Shown: positions 53,495 to 62,861, counted from the stretch's first letter. The stretch: 64,000 nt of DNA from Bacillota bacterium (GCA_016282255.1 JAEEKE010000131.1:1-64000); one strand, 5' to 3'. Numbers and translations are program-made. Notes: a model not told the origin generated them from the sequence alone.

Positions 53495-55746
53495 AGCATC
53501 TCCTGTGGGTTGATCTCCACGCCCCTAAAGCACTCATCATTGAATGAATCGGAATACCTGTAGACCGCGTTAATTGCTTCGGCCGTGTGAGCGGTCCTGG
53601 CAAGCTTGATGATGACGGCATATCTGTATTCGTTATCACGCCGCCTTATAGGCGCAGCGCCGGGCATGACGAGTATCAGCTCGCCCTCCGCCTGAAACGC
53701 TTTTAGGCAGCTTAGCAGCGCGTCCGTGACGCCCTTTGAAAAGCGCTCCGAGGCGTCCGCAGCGGCGAATTCATCGGGAGAAGTGAACATCGCTCTTATA
53801 AAGACCGCGAAGGGCGGGAAGAGCGTATGCATCCGGTCCTCTATCTCGAATTTATAAAACGTTTTGTAATCGTGATTCTTCGACAGCGCGATGGCCCTGT
53901 GGTTCGGGGCGTTGGTTTGGATGACCACCGTGCCCTCTTTGTCGGCGCGTCCCGCACGGCCCGCGACCTGCGTAAGCAGCTGAAAGGTCCTTTCGCTGCT
54001 CCTGTAATCCGAATGGAAGAGCGTTGAATCGGCAAACACCACGCCGACTAGCGTTACGTTTGGGATATCGAGGCCCTTCGCCACCATCTGCGTACCTATC
54101 AGCACGTCCGCATCGCCCGCGGAGAAAGCGTCGAGGATATCTCTGTGCGCGTTCTTATGGGTCGTGGTGTCGGTATCCATGCGAAGGCAGCGTATCTCGG
54201 GGAAGAGCTTAATTAGCTGCTCCTCTACCTGCTGAGTGCCGATGCCTGAATACTTGATGAACGGGCTTCCGCACGCAGGGCAGCGGTCGGGCATATCGTA
54301 TCTTGCGCCGCAGTAATGGCATCTGACCGAGTTATCGAACTTGTGATAGGTCATGGAAACGTCGCAGTTCGGGCAGGTGAGCACGAAGCCGCAGGCCTTG
54401 CACTCGGCATGCGAAGAATAACCGCGGCGATTAAGGAAAAGGATCGCCTGCTCGTGCCTTTCAAGGCATTTTTTAAGCTTTTCGGTCAAGACCGAAGAGA
54501 AAACGCTGTTATTGCCCGAAAGGAACTCCTGCCTCATATCCACTATCTCAACGCTTGGAAGAGGAACGCCGTTTATCCTCTCCGGCATTTCAAGCAGCTG
54601 ATAGCGGCCGCGCTTCGCCCTGTAATAGCTCGTAAGCGAAGGCGTGGCGCTGCCGAGCACCAGCCTTGCGCCCGTTAAGGCGGCCCTTCTTTGAGCGACC
54701 TCGATCGCGGAGTATTTGGGGGTGATCTCCGATTGATAGCTCGGTTCATGCTCCTCGTCGATTATGATCAGCATCAGCTTTTCAACGGGCGCAAAAACGG
54801 CGGATCGTGCGCCGACTACGACGCGCGCCTTGCCGAAGCGTATACGCCGCCATTCGTCAAAGCGCTCGCCGTCCGAAAGATGACTGTGCAGAACGGCCAC
54901 ATTGTCCCCGAAACGGCTTCTGAAGCGGTCGGTGGTCTGCGGCGTCAGCGATATCTCCGGGACCAATACGACGGCGCCTCCGCCGTTTGAAAGCACGTCA
55001 GCGATCGCCTGCATATATACCTCGGTTTTTCCGCTTCCTGTAACGCCGTGAAGGAGCAGTACGCTGCCGGGAGCCGCCGAAATTATGCTGTTGAGCGCTT
55101 TTTGCTGCTCGGGTATCAGGGGGAGCGGGGAAGAGGGCTCGGGATCCGAACCGGTAAACGGGTCCCTGTAATACTCCCGGTCGGTTTCGATCAATATCCC
55201 TTTTTTGATCAGTGCGGCAACAGCGCTTGAGGCATTTGGAATAAACGCGTTTATATCGGCGGCGGAGTATTCGGCGCCGGGAGCGTTCAAAAGGTCGAAT
55301 ACCTCAAGCTGCTTCGGCGCTTTGGGACTGCCGTCCGGCTTTAGAAGACTTGCTCTGAGCGCATCTGGATCCGCGGAATCAGTAAGCCGGAGCGTGCGTA
55401 TGTGCTTTTCCTTAACCTGCGATCCGCGCAGCTTCGCCGGTATCATAACGCGCAGAGCGTCCGCCTTGGTGCAGTGATAGGCCCTGGTGATCCAGTCGGA
55501 AAGCCGGAGCTGATCCTCGAGCAGAACTGTATAGGGCTCGAGCAAGCGGATAATGCTTTTGAGCTCCCGGTCCGTATTCGCCGAATCGCTTACGGACATA
55601 ACAAAACCCTCGATCGGCTTGTTGCCGCGCCCGAAGGGCACGAGTACACGCTGACCGGGGGAGATGCTGAGTTCATCCGGCACTTCATAGGTGAACAGCT
55701 TGTCTACATTGGAATTGGAAATATCTACAATGACCTTTGCAAACAT
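53491..55746 (-). CDS. priA: Primosomal protein N' (PriA helicase)
   Basis: 751 aa from ATG 55746, which gives the family start MFAKVIVDI; an in-frame TTG lies 12 nt upstream and neither has a strong ribosome-binding site. Helicase: Walker A GVTGSGKTEVYMQ, DEEH box, GSATPSLTS. Zinc-binding cysteines: CKACGFVLTCPNC, then CHYCG and CPACG. The rest includes GTQMVAKGLDIPNVTLVGVV and VAGRAGR. It restarts stalled replication forks. Confidence 0.97.
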   Translation of the reverse strand: MFAKVIVDISNSNVDKLFTYEVPDELSISPGQRVLVPFGRGNKPIEGFVMSVSDSANTDRELKSIIRLLEPYTVLLEDQLRLSDWITRAYHCTKADALRVMIPAKLRGSQVKEKHIRTLRLTDSADPDALRASLLKPDGSPKAPKQLEVFDLLNAPGAEYSAADINAFIPNASSAVAALIKKGILIETDREYYRDPFTGSDPEPSSPLPLIPEQQKALNSIISAAPGSVLLLHGVTGSGKTEVYMQAIADVLSNGGGAVVLVPEISLTPQTTDRFRSRFGDNVAVLHSHLSDGERFDEWRRIRFGKARVVVGARSAVFAPVEKLMLIIIDEEHEPSYQSEITPKYSAIEVAQRRAALTGARLVLGSATPSLTSYYRAKRGRYQLLEMPERINGVPLPSVEIVDMRQEFLSGNNSVFSSVLTEKLKKCLERHEQAILFLNRRGYSSHAECKACGFVLTCPNCDVSMTYHKFDNSVRCHYCGARYDMPDRCPACGSPFIKYSGIGTQQVEEQLIKLFPEIRCLRMDTDTTTHKNAHRDILDAFSAGDADVLIGTQMVAKGLDIPNVTLVGVVFADSTLFHSDYRSSERTFQLLTQVAGRAGRADKEGTVVIQTNAPNHRAIALSKNHDYKTFYKFEIEDRMHTLFPPFAVFIRAMFTSPDEFAAADASERFSKGVTDALLSCLKAFQAEGELILVMPGAAPIRRRDNEYRYAVIIKLARTAHTAEAINAVYRYSDSFNDECFRGVEINPQEML

Positions 55747-55779
55747 AGCCTGCACCAATAAAGCGGTTTTGTTGTACGG

Positions 55780-55998
55780 TTATTTCTCCGAAGTGGAAAG
55801 ATATTCGCTGGGGAACTTGACCTCGAGCTCGTCGTTATAGAGCTCGTCGATCGCCTGCGCAACGGGCTTGAGCTCGTGGGGCTCCTTGTTGAGCATGATC
55901 TGGCGCGCGCGCTTTGCAACGGTCGTAACGAGCATATAGCGGCAGCCCGCCTTGCTCTCAAGCTCGAAAACGGGGGGATGGTTCATTTGACGCTTCAT
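55780..55998 (-). CDS. rpoZ: DNA-directed RNA polymerase omega subunit
   Basis: 72 aa. GCRYMLVTTVAKRARQI is the omega signature; omega helps assemble and stabilise RNA polymerase. GGAGG precedes the ATG. It lies between gmk and priA, the usual Firmicutes neighbourhood. Confidence 0.95.
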   Translation of the reverse strand: MKRQMNHPPVFELESKAGCRYMLVTTVAKRARQIMLNKEPHELKPVAQAIDELYNDELEVKFPSEYLSTSEK

Positions 55999-56027
55999 TT
56001 TATGCCTCCTGAAAGGGATTGCTTTTA

Positions 56028-56660
56028 TTATTCAGCCTCTTCGGCTTCGTTTAAACAGTTATAAACGGCGGATTTATATCTATCCGAAGAAAGCTCCGCC
56101 GCGCGGATGACCGCTTCAACGTCTTCTATCGCTTTATTGAGGTCATCGTTGACCACTACATAGTCATAGTTTTTAACGTAGGTGAATTCGGTCTTGGCCT
56201 GGGCAAAGCGCTTGTTTACCGCTTCGATCGTCTCGGTGCCCCTGCCGATGAGGCGGCGATAGAGCTCCTCATTCGAGGGCGGCGCAAGGAAGATGAGGAC
56301 CGCGTCGGGATAATTCTTTTTGACTACCATGGCGCCCTGAACGTCGATATCGAGGAGCACGTCCATGCCTTCCTCAAGCTTCTGCTCCACAAAAGCGCGG
56401 GGAGTGCCGTAATAGTTTTGATTAAAGACCTGCATGTATTCAAGAAATTCGTTGTTTCGGATCATCTCCTCGAACTCTTCGCGGGTCTTGTAGAAATAAT
56501 TGACGCCCTCTGCCTCGCCGTCGCGGATAGCACGCGTCGTCGCCGAAACGGAGAAACACATATCTTCATGCGAATTGAGCAGGAAATTGCCGATAGTTCC
56601 CTTGCCCACGCCGGAGGGGCCGGAAAGCACGATGAGGGAACCTCTTTTCTTAATGTCCAT
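56028..56660 (-). CDS. gmk: Guanylate kinase
   Basis: 210 aa. P-loop VLSGPSGVGKGTI, then VSATTRAIRDGEAEGVNYFY and LDIDVQGAMVV. It phosphorylates GMP to GDP. It follows yicC by 30 nt; the remA gene often found between the two is absent. Confidence 0.97.
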   Translation of the reverse strand: MDIKKRGSLIVLSGPSGVGKGTIGNFLLNSHEDMCFSVSATTRAIRDGEAEGVNYFYKTREEFEEMIRNNEFLEYMQVFNQNYYGTPRAFVEQKLEEGMDVLLDIDVQGAMVVKKNYPDAVLIFLAPPSNEELYRRLIGRGTETIEAVNKRFAQAKTEFTYVKNYDYVVVNDDLNKAIEDVEAVIRAAELSSDRYKSAVYNCLNEAEEAE

Positions 56661-56690
56661 TTTAAACCTCCGGGATCAATTAAATACGGG

Positions 56691-57569
56691 TTATTCTATG
56701 TTCTGGACCTGCTCGCGGATCTTTTCGATCTCGGCCTTGCCGTCGATAACGAGCTTGGCTATCGCGTCGTCGTTCGCCTTGGAGCCGATGGTGTTGAACT
56801 CGCGGTTCATCTCCTGCACGAGGAAATCGAGCTTTCTGCCCACGGCCTCGTCGCTCTCAAGCATCTGACGCATGGATTTGAAGTGGCTCAGGAGCCTCAC
56901 CAGCTCCTCATCGATATTCGCCTTATCGGCAAACAACGCGATCTCCGTCGCGAGCCTCGCTCTGTCGACCTCGACCTCGGAGAGCAGGGAAGCGATCCTT
57001 AAATCGAGCTTCTGTCGGTAATCGTCAACGACGATCGGGGCGCGCTCTGCTATACGGTCGCGAAGGGAAGCGAGCTTATCGACCCTTGAGATAAGGTCCT
57101 GCGCGATGTTCTCGCCCTCACGCATACGCATGGCGATCAATTCGTCGGCCGCCCTGCAGCAGGCTTCGGTCATTAGGGCTTTGAGCGCGTCGGTGTCCTC
57201 GTCATTCTCGGTAACCGTCAGTACGTCCTGAAAATGCAGCGCCTTAGTGGCCGTAAGGTCGCAGCCAAGCTCATACTCCGAAGCTGCGGTTCTGACTGCT
57301 TTGATATAGGCGTCGAGCAGCGCTTTATCGACGGTAAGGGTCTTCGCGTCCGTTCTGGTATTCCTGTAATACGCGTACACGTCTATATGCCCGCGGGAAA
57401 GCTTTTGAGAAAGGACTTTCCGCACCGTGTCCTCAAGGAAGGAGAGCGAACGGGGCATTTTAAACGAAAGATCAAGGAAACGGTGATTGACCGACTTAAG
57501 CTCAAGCGTCAGCTCGCGGCCGTCGGCGGCACAGGTGACGCGTCCGAATCCCGTCATGCTGCGGACCAT
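56691..57569 (-). CDS. yicC: YicC/YloC-family endoribonuclease
   Basis: 292 aa. Starts VRSMTGFGRVTCAADGREL, the family opening, with SVNHRFLDLSFKMPRS next. The C-terminal DUF1732 domain ends EIALFADKANIDEELVRLLSH, FLVQEMNREFNTIGSKA and IEKIREQVQNIE. YicC proteins are RNA endonucleases. First gene of yicC-gmk-rpoZ-priA-phzF. Confidence 0.95.
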   Translation of the reverse strand: MVRSMTGFGRVTCAADGRELTLELKSVNHRFLDLSFKMPRSLSFLEDTVRKVLSQKLSRGHIDVYAYYRNTRTDAKTLTVDKALLDAYIKAVRTAASEYELGCDLTATKALHFQDVLTVTENDEDTDALKALMTEACCRAADELIAMRMREGENIAQDLISRVDKLASLRDRIAERAPIVVDDYRQKLDLRIASLLSEVEVDRARLATEIALFADKANIDEELVRLLSHFKSMRQMLESDEAVGRKLDFLVQEMNREFNTIGSKANDDAIAKLVIDGKAEIEKIREQVQNIE

Positions 57570-57604
57570 ACTCAGTTCCTCCGCTGATAGTACATATTTA
57601 ATTT

Positions 57605-57613
57605 ATTATAGCA
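57605..57613 (-). promoter_or_regulatory. Extended -10 promoter of yicC
   Basis: Minus-strand TGC-TATAAT (57613-57605); no good -35 at 17 bp. GGAGG lies between it and the yicC ATG. Confidence 0.6.
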
Positions 57614-57656
57614 CATTCCGCCGTGAAAAGAAACCCCAATTTTACATAAAACAGTA

Positions 57657-57688
57657 TAAAAAGAGTCGGCTTTCCTAAGAAAGCCGAC
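57657..57688 (-). terminator. Terminator of the serpin gene
   Basis: Perfect 10-bp minus-strand stem (57688-57679 with 57674-57665), 4-nt loop, then TCTTTTTA. Confidence 0.9.
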
Positions 57689-57708
57689 CGTGTATCTATG
57701 GTCTGTTA

Positions 57709-59040
57709 TCAGTTTGCGGGAACGTCGTTGACGGTGGAAGCGAACAGCACCGATCCGGAGGAGTGCATAATCAGCATTGCATACGGCCTGTCGCACACCA
57801 TGGTGTATTCGCCAAGGCCGACGGGTGCTGCGTTCTTCGTGCCGGTAACGCCGGTTGCGGCCGCAGCTTCGGTGCCGAATTCGGTGACTTTCAGCACCGC
57901 CGCGTGCACGAACTGCGTCAGGAATACGGTCCCGTTCTCAATGATGCCGGGGAACAAAGTGGTGCCGTTGGCAATACCCTCAAGCCCGAGCTTTGCAAGC
58001 AGCGGCATCGCGTCGAACTTGGAGGAAACGCTGACCTGCGGCATCATGATCGACACCATGGCCGACTGCGCGGTATCGAGCTTATCGATAACTTCGCCCA
58101 TCGCCTCTGCGGGGGAGGTGCTCTTCTCGGGCAGTATGAGCGCCATATAGTAGTCGCCGCCCTTATACGGGATCAGAACGAATTGATTGCCGTTTACGTT
58201 TCCGTAGCGGTAATCCGAATAGCTTGAAAGCATGGTCACAGCGCTGTCGCCGTTTACACCGTGAAAGATCGAAGTATCCTTGAAGGCGGTGAAAGGTTTC
58301 TGCCATTCCGAATTGAAATACAGAGCGTTGACAAGCGCCATCACCGTATCACCGGCTATATCGTCGAACAGCTCCGGGATCAGTCCTTCGGTATTCTCGC
58401 TGACCCACCCGTTTATAAGGCGCAGGGCTTCTTCGGTGTTTCTGAAATCGACCTCGCCGATCGAAGCGTTATAGTAATCGGCGGCATCGTGTTCAAAGGA
58501 TTCGAGGAAGCGGTCGCCCGCGCCGACCAGTATGGTGCTAAGCAGCTTTACCTTGGAGATCGGTTCGGTCGCTTTGCCGCTTTGATCCGTGGCCTTTGAG
58601 GTCAGATTCTGAACGGATTTGTTGAGCGCGTTGATGAGCTTAGCGGCGTTTTCATTGGTCTCTTCAAGCCCGAGCTCGGTCATGAGCGCCGAAAGGATGG
58701 TACTCGAAGTCTCTTCATCCGCGCCGTTTGCGAGCAGCTCGAGCATCAGTGCAAAGGACAGCGGCGAAACGACACCGGTCCAGTCTTCGCCCATATTCTT
58801 TACGAGTTCGACGGAGAAAGCGTTCAGCGAGTAAATATAGGCCTTCTCCACGTCGCCCTTATTGATCATGCCGGTACCCTGTGCAAGATGGATAGTGCCG
58901 GCATTACCGCTCTGGCCGTTGTCCGGCGCGGGCGTTGTGTTCGTATCGCCGGCGGGTTTAACGCAGGCTGTGACAGCGCACGAAAGCATTACGATCGCAA
59001 GGATCATGGATATGGTTTTGATCAGCTTTTTGCTTTTCAT
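57709..59040 (-). CDS. Secreted serpin lipoprotein (serine protease inhibitor)
   Basis: 443 aa from ATG 59040 (TTAGGAG upstream); the frame's earlier ATG at 59100 has no site. Lipoprotein signal with Cys at residue 26 (AVTAC), an acidic/Thr linker, then a complete serpin fold: VVSPLSFALMLELLANGA, VNALYFNSEWQKPF, FVLIPYKGGDYYMALILPE, and HAAVLKVTEFGTEAAAAT. The hinge GTEAAAAT (389-396) is the inhibitory type; by spacing P1-P1' is N403-A404. It likely traps host or bacterial proteases outside the cell. Confidence 0.93.
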   Translation of the reverse strand: MKSKKLIKTISMILAIVMLSCAVTACVKPAGDTNTTPAPDNGQSGNAGTIHLAQGTGMINKGDVEKAYIYSLNAFSVELVKNMGEDWTGVVSPLSFALMLELLANGADEETSSTILSALMTELGLEETNENAAKLINALNKSVQNLTSKATDQSGKATEPISKVKLLSTILVGAGDRFLESFEHDAADYYNASIGEVDFRNTEEALRLINGWVSENTEGLIPELFDDIAGDTVMALVNALYFNSEWQKPFTAFKDTSIFHGVNGDSAVTMLSSYSDYRYGNVNGNQFVLIPYKGGDYYMALILPEKSTSPAEAMGEVIDKLDTAQSAMVSIMMPQVSVSSKFDAMPLLAKLGLEGIANGTTLFPGIIENGTVFLTQFVHAAVLKVTEFGTEAAAATGVTGTKNAAPVGLGEYTMVCDRPYAMLIMHSSGSVLFASTVNDVPAN

Positions 59041-59128
59041 ATGAATACTCCTAACTGCTTCTTTATTCTTCTTATCGCCGAAAACTGAAATCGTTTTCAT
59101 TTATACAACGATTTAAACGCTCAAACGG

Positions 59129-59157
59129 TTCACTTTTTACCGTAAATCGATTATAAT
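59129..59157 (+). promoter_or_regulatory. Promoter of uvrC, ending 6 nt before its ATG
   Basis: TTCACT (59129-59134), 17-bp spacer, TATAAT (59152-59157). Only 6 nt separate the -10 from the ATG, so the transcript should start at the ATG. Confidence 0.72.
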
Positions 59158-59163
59158 ATAAAT

Positions 59164-61047
59164 ATGGACCGAAGGATAGAGGAAAAATTGAAGCTACTGC
59201 CGGACAAGCCGGGCGTTTACAAGATGTACAACGAACGGCACGAGCTGATCTACGTCGGAAAAGCCGTCAGCCTTAAAAACAGGGTCAGGCAGTATTTTCA
59301 GTCATCGCGGAATCACACCGAGAAGGTCCGCGCGATGGTCGCCAATATCGCCGACTTCGATTTTGTCATAGTCGGCAACGAAACGGAAGCGCTTAATCTT
59401 GAGTGCAACCTTATTAAGCAGAATCAGCCGTATTACAACATACTGCTCAAGGACGACAAGCATTTTCCCTATATCCGCATAGATATGCGGCAGGATTTCC
59501 CGAGGGTAGAGATCGTCAGGCGCTTTCGGAAGGACGGGGCAAAGTATTTCGGGCCCTATCTCAGCGCATCCGCCCTGCGAGAGACTATCACCGCGGTCCG
59601 CGATAATTTCCCGGTCCGTCAATGCAAGAACGATATCTCGAAGATGATCCTGAAGCATGAAAGGCCCTGCCTTTTGTACCACATCGGCAAATGCTGCGGG
59701 CCCTGCACGGGCAGCGTTTCAAAAGAGGAGTATCACGAACTCATCAATGAGATCTCTGCGCTGTTCCAGGGAAACGGCAAGCCCTATATCGGGAAGCTGA
59801 CGGAGCAGATGCTCGAAGAATCCTCAAAGATGAACTTCGAGAAGGCGGCCAAGCTGCGCGATATGATAAGGGCGATAGAAAGCGTATGCGCAAGGCAGAA
59901 CGCTTCGTTTGCAAGCGACAGGAGCTACGACGTCTTTGCGCTTGCAAGGGACGAGCTGCAAACGCTGGTTTACGGCCTATTCGTGCGCGGAGGCAGCGTC
60001 ATCAAAGCCGAAAGCTTCAAGCTCGATGCCATGGACGAGCCGTTCTCCGAGGTCATCTCGCAGTTCCTGATGCAGTTCTATATCGATTCGGGCAGCATTC
60101 CCGGCGAGATCTGCATAATGAACGAGGCAGATGAGCGCGCTGAGATAGAGAAGCTGCTTTCCGAACAGAGCGGCCATGCCGTTCATATCCATGTGCCCCT
60201 GCGCGGAGACAAGCTCTCACAGGGCAAGCTTGCACAGCTTAACGCCGAGCAGACGCTTGCGCGCAACCGCGAGCTCGCTCACCGCGAGTGGGAGCGCACC
60301 GAGGGCGCTCTTGCGGAGCTCACGAATGCGATCGGGATGGACTTCCTGCCTCACCGGATGGAATGCTTCGACAATTCGCACACACAGGGACGCGACGCGG
60401 TCGGCTCGATGGTTGTCTTTATCGACGGTAAGCCCGAGAAATCGCTTTACAGGCGCTTCCGAACCAAGCAGGACGTCAACGGGGACGACTATCTCGCCAT
60501 GCGCGAGCACCTTCAGCGCAGGTTCGAGCGGACGCTTTCGGGCGACGAAAAGTTTGCCGAGCTGCCGGACCTTTTGGTCGTTGACGGCGGAAGAGGGCAG
60601 CTGAACGTTGCGCTCGAAGTGCTTGAAGGACTTGGCCTTGGGCATATAAACGCTATAGGTCTTGCCGAAAGGAATGAGGAGATAATCCTTCCCGGCAGGG
60701 AGGATCCCCTCGTTCTTGAGAGAAGCAATCCCGCGCTGCAGCTGCTGCAGCGGATAAGGGACGAAGCGCACCGATTCGCGATCACCTATCACAGGAGCCT
60801 AAGGGCAAAGAGCTCCCTTTATTCACGGCTCTCCGAGATCAGCGGAATAGGCGACGCCAGAAAGCGGGCGCTTTATGAACATTTTCTTACCATCGACGCG
60901 ATATCGAACGCGTCCGTTGAACAGCTCAGAGATGTCCCCGGAATGAATATTACGGCAGCAAGAAGCGTGCACGCATATTTTCATCCGGAGATCGATACCA
61001 CACCGACCGATTCGGATAACCCTCATTCAGCTGCGGAGGAACGATGA
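59164..61047 (+). CDS. uvrC: UvrABC system protein C (excinuclease)
   Basis: 627 aa. N-terminal GIY-YIG nuclease (PGVYKMYNERHELIYVGKAVSLKNR-like start), UvrBC-interacting region (about 205-240), RNase H-like nuclease with FDNSHTQGRDAVGSMVVF and LVVDGGRGQLNVA, and C-terminal HhH pair (ISGIGDARKRALYEHF, VPGMNITAARSVH). It makes both cuts in nucleotide excision repair. There is no ribosome-binding site before the ATG. Overlaps the next gene by 4 nt. Confidence 0.97.
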   Translation: MDRRIEEKLKLLPDKPGVYKMYNERHELIYVGKAVSLKNRVRQYFQSSRNHTEKVRAMVANIADFDFVIVGNETEALNLECNLIKQNQPYYNILLKDDKHFPYIRIDMRQDFPRVEIVRRFRKDGAKYFGPYLSASALRETITAVRDNFPVRQCKNDISKMILKHERPCLLYHIGKCCGPCTGSVSKEEYHELINEISALFQGNGKPYIGKLTEQMLEESSKMNFEKAAKLRDMIRAIESVCARQNASFASDRSYDVFALARDELQTLVYGLFVRGGSVIKAESFKLDAMDEPFSEVISQFLMQFYIDSGSIPGEICIMNEADERAEIEKLLSEQSGHAVHIHVPLRGDKLSQGKLAQLNAEQTLARNRELAHREWERTEGALAELTNAIGMDFLPHRMECFDNSHTQGRDAVGSMVVFIDGKPEKSLYRRFRTKQDVNGDDYLAMREHLQRRFERTLSGDEKFAELPDLLVVDGGRGQLNVALEVLEGLGLGHINAIGLAERNEEIILPGREDPLVLERSNPALQLLQRIRDEAHRFAITYHRSLRAKSSLYSRLSEISGIGDARKRALYEHFLTIDAISNASVEQLRDVPGMNITAARSVHAYFHPEIDTTPTDSDNPHSAAEER

Positions 61048-62861
61048 ACATCAAACTGCTCGTTTTGGATATAGACGATACCCTTGTGTTTAAGGCGGGA
61101 CCCGTATCCGATGAAAACTTAGCCGCCATCACCGCCGCAAGAAAAGCCGGCGTCTACGTAACGCTTGCAACCGGCCGCGGCTACTACGGCTCGTCAAGGG
61201 TCGTTAAGCAGCTCGGACTCGACACATATGTTATAAACTACGGCGGCGCGATGATCACCGATTCGAGAACCGGCAGACCGATCTTCACCACCGAGCTCGA
61301 CAATGCCTATGTTCAGGAGATCATGGCTTTGGCGGGGGATATGGGCCTTCACGTGCATCTGTATCAGGGCGACTGCATCATCTATGAGCGTCCGCACGAG
61401 TATGCGGATCTGTACTGCGCGGCTCTGAACCTGCCCCACATGCTCGACCCGGATCTGCGCAGCAAAACGTGGAAGAACGTTCCCAAGGTACTTATCATAA
61501 CCGAGCCCGAACGCGTTCCCGAGCTGCTGCCGTTCTTCAAAAAGCATTTTGAGGGCAGGGTAGCGGTATCCGGTTCGTCCCCCGGCTTTATAGAATTCAA
61601 CAGGATCGGTGCAAATAAGGGCACCGCCGTTGAACACCTGGCAGGGCTCCTCGGCATCGATCGGGAAGAAGTCTGCGCGGTGGGCGACAACACGCTCGAT
61701 TATGAAATGATCGAATACGCCGGCCTCGGCGTCGTAGTGGAGAACGGGAACGAGCAGCTCAAGAAGATCGCAAACCTGATCGTCCCTTCATGCACCGAGA
61801 ATGGCGTTGCGTATCTTATAAATAACTACATACTCGGCTCCGCTCCCTTGTCGGGCAGCGCCGAAAAAGCAATTGAAAACGGAAAGAGGAAAGAGAGAAT
61901 GTACAGAATTGGATTCGATATCGGAGGCACGAATATCGTTGCCGGTCTTCTTGATGGAGAATACAGGATAATCCGCAAGCTGAGCCGCCCCTTCAGGCGC
62001 AATGCGACCGGAGAGGAGGCGGGGGATGCGCGTTTTATAGCTGAGGATCTTTATAACTTAGCAAAGGACGTATGCGAGGCGGAGGGCGTGCCGTTCGATT
62101 CCGTACCGAATATCGGCATCTGCATCCCCGGCAGCGTGGATACCGCTAAGGGCATCGTTATAGACGCTCATAATCTTGGGCTTCACGATTCACCGTTCCG
62201 CAGCGTTTCGGAGGAGGTTTTCGGCAAGCCCTGCGCGCTGCTCAACGACGCGGATGCGGCTGCGCTCGCGGAGTTCAGGCTCGGCGCGCTCAGGGAACAT
62301 CCCAATTCCATGCTCGTGACCATCGGCACCGGTATCGGCGTCGGAATAATCATCGGCGGAAAGCTGTTTCACGGCGGACGCGGCTACGGCGTCGAAGCCG
62401 GGCACGCGCAGATGGATCTTCACGGTTCATATTGCACCTGCGGAAGGCGCGGCTGTATCGAGACGCTCTGCGCCGCGACCTGGCTCAATCACCGTGCGGC
62501 GGAGCTGTATGAAGCCGCGGAAGGGCCGATAAAGGCGCTCTATGAAACCTATTCCTCGCACGGCAAATTCGACGCGCGCGGCCTTATCGAGTGTTCCAAG
62601 ACCGGCGAAAAGAACTGCGTTGCCGTTTGGAACGAGTATCTCGAGTCGCTTTCGAACGCGCTCGCATCCTACGTCAACATCCTCGATCCCCAGCTGATCG
62701 CCATCGGCGGCGGCGTCAGCGGTGCGGGCGATTACCTCATAAAGCCGCTTATCGAGCTTACCGCGAAGCAATCCTTCTTCCGCGAACCCACGCCGATAAT
62801 CCGTGCAGCGCTCGGCAACGACGCGGGGCTTGTGGGCGCCGCCATGTATACAGATCAATAA
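61044..62861 (+). CDS. HAD-superfamily phosphatase (Cof type) fused to ROK-family sugar kinase
   Basis: 605 aa, two enzymes in one frame. Residues 1-268 are a Cof-type HAD phosphatase: nucleophile D9 in VLDIDDTLV, TGRGYYGS, FNRIGANKGTAVEHL and VGDNTLDYEM. Residues 269-285 form a linker. Residues 286-605 are a ROK kinase: FDIGGTNIVAGLLD, VTIGTGIGVGIIIGGKLFHG, zinc motif GHAQMDLHGSYCTCGRRGCIE and AIGGGVSGAG. AGAGGAAAGAGAGA lies directly before the in-frame ATG at 61899 (M286), so a separate kinase may also be translated. Glucokinase-like specificity is inferred. Confidence 0.9.
   Translation: MNIKLLVLDIDDTLVFKAGPVSDENLAAITAARKAGVYVTLATGRGYYGSSRVVKQLGLDTYVINYGGAMITDSRTGRPIFTTELDNAYVQEIMALAGDMGLHVHLYQGDCIIYERPHEYADLYCAALNLPHMLDPDLRSKTWKNVPKVLIITEPERVPELLPFFKKHFEGRVAVSGSSPGFIEFNRIGANKGTAVEHLAGLLGIDREEVCAVGDNTLDYEMIEYAGLGVVVENGNEQLKKIANLIVPSCTENGVAYLINNYILGSAPLSGSAEKAIENGKRKERMYRIGFDIGGTNIVAGLLDGEYRIIRKLSRPFRRNATGEEAGDARFIAEDLYNLAKDVCEAEGVPFDSVPNIGICIPGSVDTAKGIVIDAHNLGLHDSPFRSVSEEVFGKPCALLNDADAAALAEFRLGALREHPNSMLVTIGTGIGVGIIIGGKLFHGGRGYGVEAGHAQMDLHGSYCTCGRRGCIETLCAATWLNHRAAELYEAAEGPIKALYETYSSHGKFDARGLIECSKTGEKNCVAVWNEYLESLSNALASYVNILDPQLIAIGGGVSGAGDYLIKPLIELTAKQSFFREPTPIIRAALGNDAGLVGAAMYTDQ

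Noticed and set aside
59041-59128. Promoter for the serpin gene on the minus strand
   Set aside because: A TATAAA-like box is present but no -35 fits at 16-18 bp, so I do not call it.
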